DNA of 64,000 bases from contig CAJJDP010000071.1 in NCBI GenBank assembly GCA_905182995.1, forward strand, positions 358,714 through 422,713, given 5' to 3'. Under the pieces are notes generated by a model. That model made no database searches, was not told the DNA's origin, and was given only the letters and a program-made list of their open reading frames with translations. The stretch's first letter is position 1; each line of letters begins with the position of its first letter. This document shows, in pieces, positions 37,432 to 50,228 of this stretch. The translations under genes and the position numbers were made by a program. This DNA comes from Paramecium octaurelia. Lineage: Eukaryota; Ciliophora; Oligohymenophorea; Peniculida; Parameciidae.

Positions 37432-38445
37432 ATGAATAGAAAATTAATTGCCATCTTTTTTATCATTTTAACTCTTGAAGGCAATTAAGCAAAGGATGAT
37501 ATACCTCAATACAAAAGATGCTTGGAATATGAAAAGGATAAAATCTTTCGATGCATAGAGAATCACATTACAACTGCTTTTACATATCAAAGTGTAACTA
37601 CTTTTGCCGCTTTCATAATTGCAAAAATAGGTATCTGGCTAGCTGGTTTCACAGCAATGGGCCCAGCTGCAGGCTCATTTGCAGCTTTCTTATAATCTTT
37701 GATAGGAAATGTAGTAGCTGGTTCATTTTTTTCTTTTTTATAAGCAGTTGCAATGGGAAAATCAATTTTATTATTATTACCTTGTTTAGGTGTTGGAACT
37801 TTAGTAGGCTTAATCTATTTAGTGTTTAGTTGCTTTAAAGATGAATATTGTACTAAAGTAGAATAACTTAAACCCCCTAGTCCAGAAGAAAGGTAAAAAA
37901 ATAATGATAAGACAAATTAGGATTCAAATAATCAAAACGATAATAAATAAGAAGAATCATTTTGGAGCTCAACTTTAAATTTAATTACTGGGCTACCCAA
38001 TCGCTATCCAACAATTACAGATAAAATTTCAGATTTATATAATTAATTGCCTAACATGCCAGAACAATTCAAAGAATTAAAATAAAAAGTTCTAGATATT
38101 TCCTCTTCGCCATTTTTAGAATTTACCGGTGATTTTTGGGAATTCTCTAGTTAATTTGCCTCCTCGATTAAATAATAAATTTACGAAGGTTAAGATTAAA
38201 TGGAAGCTTTATATAATCGGATAACAGCTACTTTTAATGACTATGTTGATGGGATAAATGATTTGTTTGACTTTGTTTGGAGAAACAGAGAAACTATAAA
38301 AGAAGCATTTGAATATGCTATTGTCGTTCTTTAAAAATAATATAATCAATTACAGGCAATTAAAAATGTTATAGAAAATATTGGATAATCAAAGAAAGAG
38401 GATGCTTGCATCAATAATTTTATAGAATACCTTGCAAATTTGTGA
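37432..38445 (+). CDS. Secreted/membrane protein with ISG12/IFI6-like segment
   Basis: A 337-residue frame without introns. Residues 1-20 (KLIAIFFIILTLEGNQA) form a signal peptide. Residues about 62-105 (GFTAMGPAAGSFAAFLQS, then IGNVVAGSFFSFLQAVAMG) match the Gly/Ala-rich signature of the interferon-inducible ISG12/IFI6-16 family, GFT-x-x-G-x-x-x-GS-x-AA-x-x-QS ... GS-x-x-x-x-LQ, whose members insert in membranes. Another hydrophobic span (LLLLPCLGVGTLVGLIYLVF) follows. The remainder is hydrophilic and helical with a coiled-coil-like end. In animals the family affects mitochondria and apoptosis; here the function is unknown. The long C-terminal extension is not a usual part of the family. Confidence 0.72.
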
Positions 38446-39100
38446 TTTTTAAAATTATCTAATATTGCATTTCTGGAAAATATTCACCTATATATATATT
38501 AATTTTATTAAATTAATGAATCATATATTCAATAAACAATTTAGTAGTATCCTCTGGAAGCTGGTCTCAAATAGGTTGGGCTTGAGGGCTCAGATTCCAT
38601 TCCGTATAATCGAACCTGTTTGCAGTCGTAATCTATTCCACTCGTGTTCTTTTAATTTATTAGAATTTTTGTTTCTAGATACAGAATATTCAGATCCTGG
38701 AGATAATTCTAAAATTTTCCTCTATATTTTAAAAGCTATCATAAAACCCTTATTTTATACTCTTTATAAAATCTAAACGATATTAACAGTTAATCGCATT
38801 CACATACTTTCCTGATAGCAAAATCTATTCTATTCACTTCTTCATCAAAATAAAATAATTAATACTTACCCAATCATAGTGATTAAACTAGATATCTTTC
38901 ATCATTAGATGTCTACTATAGGATTCAAAATCAAAGGCATCAATGATCAATAAAAAACTCTTGTATATTAGAAAAAAACATCCATCAATTCATTAATATC
39001 TTGTTAGCTAAGCACTAAGGAGCATAACTGAACAATAAAATGATATACTAATACCTCATTCTTTGATTGAATAATATAAATATATTATACAACTATATTA
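38446..39100. other. Gap with a weak minus-strand coding-like patch
   Basis: About 655 bases. On the minus strand 38,990-38,760 reads plausibly (e.g. LIIDAFDFESYSRHLMMKD, then EEVNRIDFAIRKVCEC) but in two frames that I could not join with a standard intron, and no start is evident. The plus strand has a short open frame from 38465 with no recognisable features. Neither is called. Confidence 0.3.
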
Positions 39101-39568
39101 ATGAATTTAAAACCTGATTTACAAGGATGGCAAGAATATGTTCAAACTCCATACACTAATTAATTAAAACAATTGAGTGATTTGCTTAACAATAGTTAAG
39201 AATAACAACAACCTAAAATTACTCCAAACCCTTTCAACATTAATTTGGCTAAGAAATGCATAACTCAACAATCTCAATCTCCCAAGTACAGGTAACACTA
39301 AAAATTACCTTTTAATGAATATCGAAAACAAATGAATATCAATAGATAGGCCTCACCGTTTTTAAGGCATAATCAGTTTAACTTTAGTTAAGATAGGAAA
39401 TAAGAAATCCATTCAAAGTTTTATAGCAATTAAAATCAAAAATAGAGTCTAGTTATTCAAAGTCCTCAAAGATCATAAAGAAAGCAGATAACAAGAAAAT
39501 TACTGATGATATCCAAAGATTTTAATAATTCCTAAATTTATCATATTATTAAGTTGATTAATAAGTGA
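39101..39568 (+). CDS. Small Gln/Asn-rich basic protein, unknown
   Basis: A 155-residue frame without introns, ATG to TGA. Composition is Gln-, Asn- and Lys-rich with short basic-aromatic motifs (LPFNEYRKQMNINR, SPFLRHNQFNFSQDR, SPQRSQRKQITRK). No domain, signal peptide or membrane span. The length, the coherent basic/Ser-Pro character and the well-placed TGA argue for a real gene. Function unknown; possibly a disordered regulatory or cytoskeletal protein. Confidence 0.55.
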
Positions 39569-39790
39569 AATACAAAATGTATAATTATCTAAATTCTGTA
39601 AGCTCTATTTCTTTTCTAAGGTTGCCATTTAGATAAAAAAAAGGATATGTTAATTTTTATATCCAAAATTGAAATTAATTATTAATTATTTGATCGATAT
39701 TGAAAAACTAAAATCAAAAAATTAACTAACCCTCTTTTTCTGAATAATCCACACTTCACTAAATACAAGCCTAAAATTGGTAGCAATTAA

Positions 39791-40475
39791 ATGCACAATA
39801 AGTATTTATTACGTTAATTATAAATCACTAAATTTATATTAAAGTAATCTTTGATTTAATACTCAGATTATAACACAAACTTTAAAGATTTAATAAAACA
39901 ATAATATCAAATTATGGTTGAATCAAATAAAAAATCTCATGCTTTGTTATCCATATCTAACTACACCGCATGTATATTACACTGTTAAATTAGGCTATTT
40001 TGATAGTATTTACCCTCTAGATCAATCAGATACACTTATTGGAATAGACTTTCACAATTACATAATGCTTCATAAAAAATGCTGTCCAAAATGCTTGATA
40101 TTCTTGGAACTTTTTACATCAAAAAAAGCTTAGACCTTCCAATGTACCAATTGTTAATGGATGATCGAACTGAAAATCACTTTGTTATATACTCTTGTAA
40201 ATTGTCTCTAAATTACAATTATGCTGTCTTTGTTTCCGATTATAGCTTTTGCTCTCTCAATTCAAAAAACAGAAGATGTTATGTAAAGAATAGAAAGAAA
40301 AATTGACAGCATAACCATTATAATAATTGTTAACTTGCTTTTTAGCATCCCTATGTTCATACTTGGACTAATCATTTGTTTATTTCTTGCACCATATAAA
40401 ATCTTGCGAGCTTTTTCGGATGCTGTTAAACAAAGGGATTTTAATATAATCAAAAGAGTCTTCTCATCATCTTGA
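39791..40475 (+). CDS. Zinc-ribbon membrane protein, unknown
   Basis: Two exons around a 22-nt intron (39972-39993) give about 220 residues from ATG 39791 (another in-frame ATG is at 39914, and the open frame extends further upstream). A CCPKC pair and, about 20 residues later, CTNC form a zinc-ribbon-like unit. It is followed by hydrophobic segments (TLLYTLVNCLQITIMLSLFPIIAFAL; IIIIVNLLFSIPMFILGLIICLFLAPY) and a short basic tail ending FSSS. The orientation, a soluble zinc ribbon preceding membrane hairpins, recalls ER membrane adaptor proteins, but I do not recognise the family. Confidence 0.6.
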
Positions 40476-40892
40476 TTTTGAATATCTGTGTTAATTCATT
40501 ATTACGTAATTAAATTGTATTTGATATCTCTATATTTATTTGATTATACAAAAAATGATGCAATATTAATTTTATATATGTAAAATAACATAAAAATTAT
40601 TATTTATAACATATTGTTTTTAATTTTTCTAATTCCAACGTAAAAGCCATCGAGTTAATCTAAATAATTGACTGAAAAATCAATATGTAAGATAAGAATT
40701 TCAGATTTTAAATTGAATTCAACTCAGAATTATTCTATCTGAGTAATAAATGAGTTATAAAAATAATGAGATAGGGAAAAAGAGCAGATGATATCAAAAT
40801 AATTTTATATTTACTAATTCAAACTATTTTCTAATTAAAAATTATTTATTGAAGTTAAACTAATGCTTGTTTGTTGGATTATTAATTTTTTT
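40476..40892. other. Intergenic, nothing recognised
   Basis: About 415 very AT-rich bases between convergent genes. Nothing supported. Confidence 0.45.
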
Positions 40893-41083
40893 TCAGGCTC
40901 TGTGTGATAGTTTATTTGTCTTCTTATATTCAACTGCCTTCCTACCCTGAACTGTTTCAAAAATTTTAAACATTTATGAACCTTCAAGAAGTTTAAGAAA
41001 TATTTCTAGTATTGTTTTCAAATTCATAATATACAAAAGTGTTTAAGTATTTTGCAATACTTTAACTATTCTTCCTAGACCAT
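40893..41083 (-). CDS. Very small two-exon protein, unknown
   Basis: Exons 41035-41083 and 40893-41005 join across a 29-nt GTA...TAG intron (41006-41034) to give 53 residues with a TGA stop. The product is basic and helical (LKYCKILKHFQIFLKLLEGS, then KAVEYKKTNKLSHRA). The intron removes an in-frame TGA and the exon sum is an exact codon multiple, which supports the call, but a protein this short could arise by chance. It is divergent from RUVBL2, whose start is 265 bases away. No family recognised. Confidence 0.4.
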
Positions 41084-41348
41084 TTTTCTCACTTAAAAAG
41101 AAAGATATCACAAAAACTTTAAATTGATCCCTTGTTTTGACTTGTCTTAAAATAATTTTAATTGATATAGAATTTATTTAGTAATATAAGATGCTAATAA
41201 ATTCTTATTACTTTTGTGAATTAAAATTCAAATTATTGGTTTTGCAAATTTAAAAGTATATGAGAAAGAGAGAATGGAATCAAACAGACCAAGGAATCTC
41301 TAATAAATTAAATTTATTATTTAAAGTTATTGATTAAATATTAAAATA

Positions 41349-42841
<1,493 letters not shown>

Positions 42842-43082
42842 TATATAAATATTCATATAAATATTTACCATTATTGACCTCCATCTCCTAACTTTTCTGA
42901 TTTTCCTCTTAATACTGAATTTTTAACAAACTTCCTTATTTCTCTCCTTAAAACAATAATTTTACAATACTGTTCAGAAACCTAACAGAGTAGACTGACT
43001 GCTTTCTGAAACTGCATATTATTAGTTATAAAAACAAACTGGAGTGATTCTAATATTATTTTTTACAATAATTATTTTTCAA

Positions 43083-44051
43083 ATGTCAGCTCCTTAAATT
43101 ATAATTGAACAGCAATCATAACTCAATAGTCCAATCGAAGTAGATGGAGCTGTTTATGTGGCTGCATAAAATGGAGAAATAATTTAATACAAGGATGAAT
43201 AATCGAAAGTATGATTTACATAGTTAAAGCAGACATTTTTTCATGTAGCTAGCCAACCTCACTCCATAAAAATGGATAATAAGAACAAAGTGTTTTACGT
43301 AGCTAACATGGCTAGATAATGCATTTAGAAATTTTGTCAAGAGGAGAATAATGATGAAATCATTGATTTCATTAATGAATTTGAAGGAATGCCTCTCCTT
43401 GGTCCTAATTCAATATTGCTCTCTCCTAAAAATAGTAATTCACTCAATAACCCTTAGACATGGTATTTTTTACTGATTCTGGACCTTTTGGAGAAACTGC
43501 AATAGATAACTGTAAAGGATCACTTTTTGCAGCAGATTTGGAAAATTTAACATGTAAAGCATTAGCATTGTATTGTCTTTCATTTCCCAGTGGAATATGT
43601 ATGGGAAATGACGAGAAAACCATTTACTTGTGTGAAACAGGGAAGAACAGAATTCTCAGATTTGTTTAGGCTAATGCTGGGATATACTACTTTAGGTATC
43701 AGCTACCCTATTAAATTAGCGTTTATATTCAATTTTAAGGAAGATTTGGTCCAATGGCTTGTGCTGTTTCATCATCTGATCTATTGTATGTAGCCAGATA
43801 TGAATTTGCTTAAGTGACTGAGGACGGACTGATTAGTGTGTACAATCAGAATGGCATTAATATCGACAATATAATATTGCCTCAATATCCTGAATTGACA
43901 GGAATGACATTTTCTGTGTAAGCTTAATTTTTTGGATAAATTTAGATTACAACCAGGAGTCTTGTACATAACTGAAAATTCTTAGAAGGGGAAATGCCTG
44001 AAGCTGAATGTGACACCGCCTGACAAAAAGGACAAGGATAAATTTAAGTGA
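43083..44051 (+). CDS. SMP-30/strictosidine-synthase-like beta-propeller protein
   Basis: Five exons with introns at 43209-43229, 43435-43457, 43696-43719 (optional, frame-neutral) and 43918-43945 give about 290 residues. The motifs MVFFTDSGPFGETAI, SFPSGICMG-x2-EKTIYLCETGKNRILRF and the repeated blade pattern are those of the SMP-30/gluconolactonase/strictosidine-synthase (APMAP) six-bladed propeller. The family hydrolyses lactones, esters or phosphotriesters in a metal-dependent manner, but metal ligands cannot be assigned by eye, so the substrate is unknown. No signal peptide is visible. The Lys/Asp tail (PPDKKDKDKFK) is unusual. Confidence 0.75.
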
Positions 44052-44304
44052 TGTGATGCCTTATAAATTATATAATTGACTAATTTATTCAGCAAATAGA
44101 AATTTCAAAATACTTTCAATAAGTTTCGATTTCTATCCACATTTACTAGATTCGAAGGAATTCTAAATTCCATTCATGCTTTAATGATAAGAAATTAAAT
44201 TAGATTTAATTTTTAAGTATTAATTAATTAATTGAGTATCAATATATTATATATAAAAAAGTACAAGATTTGAACAATATTATAATAATATAAATTATTT
44301 ATAC

Positions 44305-45003
44305 TCAAACAAGAAAAAGCTTGGTATTCTTTTCCATGGGCATATTGAATATATTTGATTTGTTATTTATTCTCATAGTCTTTATTTATTCCATGGTAAA
44401 TAAAAAAGAAACATTTTTATTTGAAGGTCTTCCTGTGAATAGATCAAAAATAGGTCGAATTTAGGAAGTTTCATTTGGACGACTTTTCAAACAACTTCCC
44501 TTTATAATACCATTTAATTTAGATGGCATAAACTTTTTTTCATTTTATTTCTTTTATCTAGGGGTCAATGACAACTTTTGCTAGGCTTGACATTTAATCC
44601 CTTGTTTTTCATAAATTCTTCTTTGAGTACACCGATCTGGATTGTTTAACTTGTTATTTGGAGGTTACTGATTCATATTAGTTATTTTATTATTTTGACG
44701 TTCAAGAAAAGAGTACTTTTAAATTTAATGGGGTAAGTTCCCATCAGTTTGGAGTAGTTTTTAGTCTTGAAAGGTTCTGAATACATTATTCTACTCTTGG
44801 GATTCTGCACTATAATGTCCTCCCATGAATTTATATTTTGGAGATGAAATTGGTTAATTCGCTGATTCCACACTGGAGAGGGATTGTGTGCTAGCTTCAC
44901 TAAATTAAAAAAAGTTGGTAGGAAAGGCTAGAACGTCAATTACTTTCTCATCTTCATCCGAATTAATTGTCTATTGAGAGTCAAAGCAACATTGTTTTTG
45001 CAT
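44305..45003 (-). CDS. Low-complexity Gln/Ser/Lys-rich protein, unknown
   Basis: A 232-residue frame without introns. The N terminus has CC and acidic residues (NSDEDEKVIDVLAF), then Ser/Gln-rich sequence, Asn-rich NQQPPNNKLNNPDRC, and a basic end (NETSQIRPIFDLFTGRP, FTMEQIKTMRINNK). No domain recognised. A shorter alternative with a 32-nt intron is possible but unnecessary. The divergent neighbour on the plus strand starts 42 bases away, so both share a very short promoter region. Confidence 0.55.
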
Positions 45004-45044
45004 TAACAAATTATTTATTTGAAAAATAGATTAGAAATTAGGAT

Positions 45045-45269
45045 ATGGATTAATATAGAATAGTTGTTAGCAAGTTCAAGAAAAGTAAATTAATTGATAA
45101 ATAAACAATTAAATTAAAAGGAATTTAGTATCTTAATTTTCCCGATTAAATTGAAATCATGTACTGGATTCCTGCAGAGTATAAGGAGGGTTGTGAAAGC
45201 ACAAATGATTGTTTGGAAGTTAAGAATGTAAAATCGAGTTTGCTTCTACAATCTATAATTTGGAGATGA
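45045..45269 (+). CDS. Small protein, unknown
   Basis: A 74-residue frame from ATG 45045 to TGA 45267-45269. It is basic N-terminally (VVSKFKKSKLIDKQTIKLKG) and has a central segment IEIMYWIPAEYKEGCESTNDC. No domain recognised. It lies 42 bases from the divergent gene start and about 260 bases before the RING/TRAF gene. It may be a real small gene; an unrecognised 3' intron is also possible. Confidence 0.45.
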
Positions 45270-45532
45270 AAATTGTAAAATATTAAATTAAATTATTTTA
45301 ATAATATTAAGTTGTGTCATTTTGGGAGATGATGAGGAGTGATGGCATCTCTTTGGCGTGAAGCAGTTAAGTGAAGCTTTAAAGTTTAGAGTTATAAAAT
45401 ATTTGACAAAACTGGTTAGACAGGGATGAAATGATATGAAGGAACCAAGGATGGGGTAGGCGTATGAGGATTGAAATGGTAGACTTTAAGTAAGTGGAAT
45501 TGAATTTGGAGTGATTAATATAATTATAAATT

Positions 45533-46244
45533 ATGAATCCTATTGACACCAGACAAATATTGAATTGGGATCAAGTCAAGGTGCATCTACAACCTAATTT
45601 ATGCATTGAATGTTAATTGGTTCCTTAATAGCCTCTTCAGTGTTATCGATGTCAGAAATTGTTGTGCTAGACTTGTCATGGGGATCTAAAGTAGAAATCG
45701 AGAGGGCCAAAAATATTTTGTTAGAAATGCAAAGCACTCAATTATTTCAATCCTGCTAACAATGCCATTTACCAGAGTTACAGAGATATGGTAATAGGGT
45801 GTGTAAATCGTCGATACGGTTGTAAAGTGACACTGGACTACAAGAAGTATTAGAAGCATGTTGAGGAGTGTGAGTTTCAACGCATACCATGTCCATCTCC
45901 TGGATGTTTCGTAACAACATTGAAACGAGCGAAGGGCGATCATTTATAGGTGTGTGAATACGTGATTGAGACATGTCAATATTGCAATAAGTAATTCAAT
46001 CGGAAATCGATGGCTTATCATCAAGTAAGAGTTTGTTACAATGAAATGATAGGAAAAATGTAATGGGAAGGATGTGTAACAGATTGATTTGGCATCGCTA
46101 AAGTCGGACTTCCTACGACTGAGGAGCAAATTGGATGCTGCCATTTCACAATTCGAGTAATCAGCTGAAATCGCCATGCTAGAACAGAAGGTAATCAAAT
46201 AGTAGTTAGAGATCCAACAATTGAAGAATAATATTAATTAATGA
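45533..46244 (+). CDS. RING/TRAF-type zinc-finger protein
   Basis: Two exons around a 28-nt intron (46025-46052) give 227 residues. The N terminus holds a Cys-rich RING-type unit (CIEC, CYRCQKLLCQTCH, CQKC). TRAF-type fingers follow, built on C-x6-L-x-YKKYQKHVEECEF, CP-SPGC, H-x2-VCEYVIETC and CNKQF-x5-YH. A coiled coil occupies the C terminus (LKSDFLRLRSKLD, EIAMLEQKVIKQQLEIQQLK). This is the TRAF layout without a MATH domain; ubiquitin-ligase or scaffold function is likely. The TGA overlaps the ATG of the next gene by four bases (ATGA), which raises the possibility that the two are really one gene. Confidence 0.8.
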
Positions 46245-46922
46245 GTTATTAAGAATTTGATTCTCTCCGCTCCAGACGAATGTAAGTCTTTACAATAGTA
46301 GGGCATTTTCATTGCACAAGCAACGATTAGCCAGCATCAAGGGATACGAGAATAAGCAGATTTCCAGTGTCGTGGCCAAAGTTGAGAGAATGAGATCTGA
46401 ATCCATTAACAGACGTAAGTAGGTCGAACAATAACAGCTCGGAGAAGAAAATCAACGGATAAAGTAATTAGGTCTTCCCTAACTTTAGAATTAAGTTGAT
46501 CGAAATAGCAAATGAAAAGAAGGCATTATCTTAACAGGTCAAATTATGCTAGGCCAAAAAGAAGTTATAACAATTAATTAGACATTAATAGAATATGATG
46601 GAGAACCTTATTTTGATGAAGAAGATCACCAACGTGTATTTATTTCAGCTCATCTAGAACCTCATCCATCACTCATCGAGTCTAATAATAGGATTTCCAT
46701 CTCAGTAAATTCAAGCAGCTTGACAGGTACCTCCAAGATGATGACAAGACTTTTCTTAAGTAAAATATTTCTCCATTTATTCACCAAAGGCCTTCACTCA
46801 TACAGAGTCCCAACCAATCTTAATAAAATTCATAACACACCTAAAATACAAAAACTCTGGATGCCACTCACATCAAGTTGTCAGAATTAAGAGTTTATTC
46901 AAATGGATAATTACTTCAATGA
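46241..46922 (+). CDS. Coiled-coil protein overlapping the RING/TRAF gene
   Basis: Four exons (introns 46282-46301, 46495-46519, 46636-46657; 20, 25 and 22 nt) give exactly 205 codons. The product is coiled coil through most of its length (QISSVVAKVERMRSESINRR, KLCQAKKKLQQLIRHQQ), then a Gln/Ser-rich C terminus (FIHQRPSLIQSPNQSQQ). No enzyme motif. The ATG at 46241 overlaps the previous stop codon, and the coiled-coil nature continues that of the upstream protein, so a fused RING/TRAF-coiled-coil gene with an unseen intron or error is a serious alternative. It ends 20 bases before the convergent SET gene. Confidence 0.62.
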
Positions 46923-46942
46923 AATATATAATAAGAAAATAA

Positions 46943-49900
46943 TCAAATTTCTTAAGTTATTAGACACTCTCTCTTAAACAATAGTTCATCCTCCTCCTAT
47001 CTCTCTTCAGATTTGATCTCCTCAATTTTCTTTCTATTACTTCGCTATTTCGGAACCTAAACAACATTTTTGAAGTGATCCATCAATTTATGAATTTATT
47101 CCGATGAATGATTGAATTTCAACTTCTCATATTTAAGGAACTACTTAAATTTTACATTGAAATCCTTCTTATCATACACCAATGCTCTATCTAAAAACTG
47201 TGACCCCAATTCCTACGAATACACCTATTCAAAAAAGACGGTTCCAAAATATTTCTAATTGGTCTTGTAACTCATCTCTGCAACTGTAATGTTGAACCGT
47301 TTCTCAAGATACTTGTAAATGAAGTCTGTCTTGTTCTTCTCCTGTTAAGCCGAAGCCTGTTTCTCTGAATTACTATCAAACGAACTGATCTGAGGATATA
47401 ACAAGGTCCCTCTTCTATCCACACCAAGCGAGAGTTGAGGAGCAGCTACAGTTTGTTTATACCAACCGACTAATTAGCCCCATGCAAATAAGGAAGAGTA
47501 GTTCTTTCCCTCTGCCTTGCATTTCCTCCTGATCAACCCCACTTTACCCCATTCGAGATCCTCTATGGGAGGAGACTGAAACCCTTTATATTCAGTGGGT
47601 TTGAAGTACGTGTACGTGAATGCCATCATCTACAAGATCAAAGACAATCCTTCATAGTAGAAGGATTACTTCTACTACAATAGTAAATGCGAGAGCACTA
47701 AGAATAGTAATCTTGTTAGTAATAATTATTCTTGAACATCATACAAATGTCTCTTATCTTGAATGAGAACTATTAGTTCCATCAACTTTTTCAATCCATG
47801 TTTTTAAAACAACTAATAGAGTTCATTTGATAGTAAGGATTCATTAGTCATCCCCCAAAAATTCATGATGAGATCCTCATTAGTAATCTTTGATAATGGA
47901 GGCTCTACTGTATCACTCTATTTCAGGAAAAACTTAATTTTATCTAAGGTGAAAATTAAGTTTTGAATTCTTTCTTCAGAATGTAATTGAGCAGTAAATT
48001 AATTCCATTTCTCAGTTTCCTCATTGAGAATAAATTTAGTATCCAATTCAGCCTTATATATTATGTACCTAATATTAATTGAATATATATACTCTTCATC
48101 AATGAATACTAGTAATTAACATATCCAACATTTTAACCAAAACGGACAACCTGTTAATAGACTGGATCTAATCTTATATTTGTCTAGTAGTCTCTAATCA
48201 ATTTTGAAGTTATCAAGACAAGAATTAAAGAGGATAGCATTTCTCTTAAGGAAACAGTGATTTCTATCCAAAATGGCGTTGTATTCTCTTTGATTTGATA
48301 ATCCCAAATAATATTTTTTGCAATTTTCACTTCCACATAAACATAAGGCTTGCAATTGTTCTTGTTTACTCTCAGTGAATGAACAGTAATCAAAAGTCAA
48401 CTCTTCTCCAAATTGTATATCACGCATTGCATACATCCCAATAACATAAGTGCCATTACTGACTGTAGTGACAGTGCCACAATTGGGATTGCATGAGTGA
48501 CTTAATCTTGATGAAAAATTGCCTTTGTTGATTGGGTCAACGAAGAGTATATCAATTCCATCCTCATCATCAAGATGTCTATCCAACATGATATTGTAAA
48601 AGTCTGGGAGAATATCCTTTTTGTTTTGCTCCTTCATTTGTTTTTTAATGAAATCCTGTTTTTCATACCATCTCCAAGGCTAATAGATTTCTCCTAAGTA
48701 TGGTATAATGAGGGAATTAGTTTTGATGCCAAATTTGTTGACACAAACCAATCCACATCCTTTAGTGTGGATACGGAATCCTCCTCCATCAAGTTTGATG
48801 ACTCTTTTGATTGATTTGGCCATCTTTCTATCATCCTTATTATAATAACTGGAAAGCATTCTGGACTCTCGTATGATGTAATCACATGCTAATCCCATAT
48901 CATAGCCTCTCTCTTTATCGTTTGGTCTATTGATGGCCAATATCAATTTCTCTATAAATTGGTTCTTCTGAGATTCAACGTAGTTCAACGGCAATATGTT
49001 GATAATGACATTTCTAGTGTAAACATCTATGCCCCAACACAAGGTCTCCTTAAATTAATATATGATGGCATTATACTTCCACATCTGCGTTATCACCAAA
49101 ATTTGTTCTATTAATTAAATATTATTTTAATTAAATCTGCATATTTGAACATGGTCTATCAGTTCCTTCGTGTTCTCTGCACTCAATTCTATTGCTTCTA
49201 TTGGGACATTCTGAATCCCATTTGATTTCTGAATAATTGAATGTTCCCATTCTGCTCAAATCGAAACAAACACAATCACTCTTACATTTAACTGGAACTT
49301 TCTTGCTTGATAACTTTTCCTTAATTTGAGAAATATGGGGCTCTTCATTTGGATTTGGTTCATAATCTTGGATTTCTTAGTAAGTACGTATTTCCTTCTT
49401 CTCAGGCACGACAGGCCAAATCGTGGAGGATACTTTAAATTCGGTATTCATTTTAAGGATATTGTATACTTCCTCCTTTATGAGTTCAGAGAATTCTTGA
49501 ATCACCGTCCTAATCTTTGGCTTCGCACCCTCCCAGACCTTGGACAAATAATAGTAGGATTATTGGTTTTGGCATTTCATGTAAATGTTACCAAACAATT
49601 TATGCAAATCCTTGATTATTTCTTAAATATCCCAATACTATCGGTATTCCACTCTTTTTCTGAATTGATGCAAATAACACAAATTACTCCTGAAATTGAT
49701 AGGCTATTCTTTTACTGTATTATACCTTCATTAATTGCGCTGTCTCGTCATACTAATACTCATACTCCTTATCGAACCATTCTCTATACGAGTCCTTTGG
49801 ATTGCTCTCCACATTCTCAAACTCTGCAATTAAACCACTCAATTCCTCACTATCCAAAATATTCTTCGGATCACTCTGAACCAACAAATCCACAACTGTT

Positions 49901-50091
49901 TCCAAGTGTTTCCAAGCATCTTCTCTCTTTACCACCTGGGTTTTCACTTTTTTCTTATTCTCCACTATTCCCACCATATTATTTTTCTTCCTCTATTTTT
50001 TTATCTACTTCGAAATTGAGTCGCTCTTCTTCTCCTCCTCAGCACTACTACTTTGTTTCACCTTCATCCCCTTTGCGCGCTTCAAGCTCAT
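46943..50091 (-). CDS. SET-domain histone methyltransferase, ATXR3/SDG2-like
   Basis: A gene of about 3.1 kb with few small introns (one about 28 nt near 49,055; another near 49,690). Order: basic Lys/Ser-rich N terminus, helical region, Cys-rich pre-SET segment (KCKSDCVCF ... CPNRSNRIECREH), SET domain (GCGLVCVNKFG, YLGEIYQPWRWYEKQD, FYNIMLDRH, SRLSHSCNPNC, GEELTFDYCSFTESK) and post-SET CLCGSENCKKYYL. The long C-terminal region (LLTGCPFWLKCW, RIQNLIFTLDKIKFF, YTYFKPTEYKGFQSPP, LFAWGQLVGWY) parallels the conserved C terminus of plant ATXR3/SDG2, an H3K4 methyltransferase. Catalytic Tyr and SAM-binding NHSC-type residues are present (here SHSC). Standard-code tracks split this gene into several fragments. 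Confidence 0.85.
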
Positions 50092-50228
50092 CTCTATATT
50101 AATTTTAATTTTATATGGGAATTCCATAGCCAAAACAAACCCAATCCTAACTTTTTGAAGAAACCCTCAAATAATTCGACATAATCGACAAATAATCTAC
50201 ATACGTACTATTTCAGAACAATTCTACA

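Noticed and set aside
49326-50102. A 258-residue plus-strand open frame under the standard code
   Set aside because: It is antisense to the SET methyltransferase gene; its Ser/Pro/Tyr/Phe-rich composition is the typical shadow of a Glu/Lys/Gln-rich minus-strand gene.
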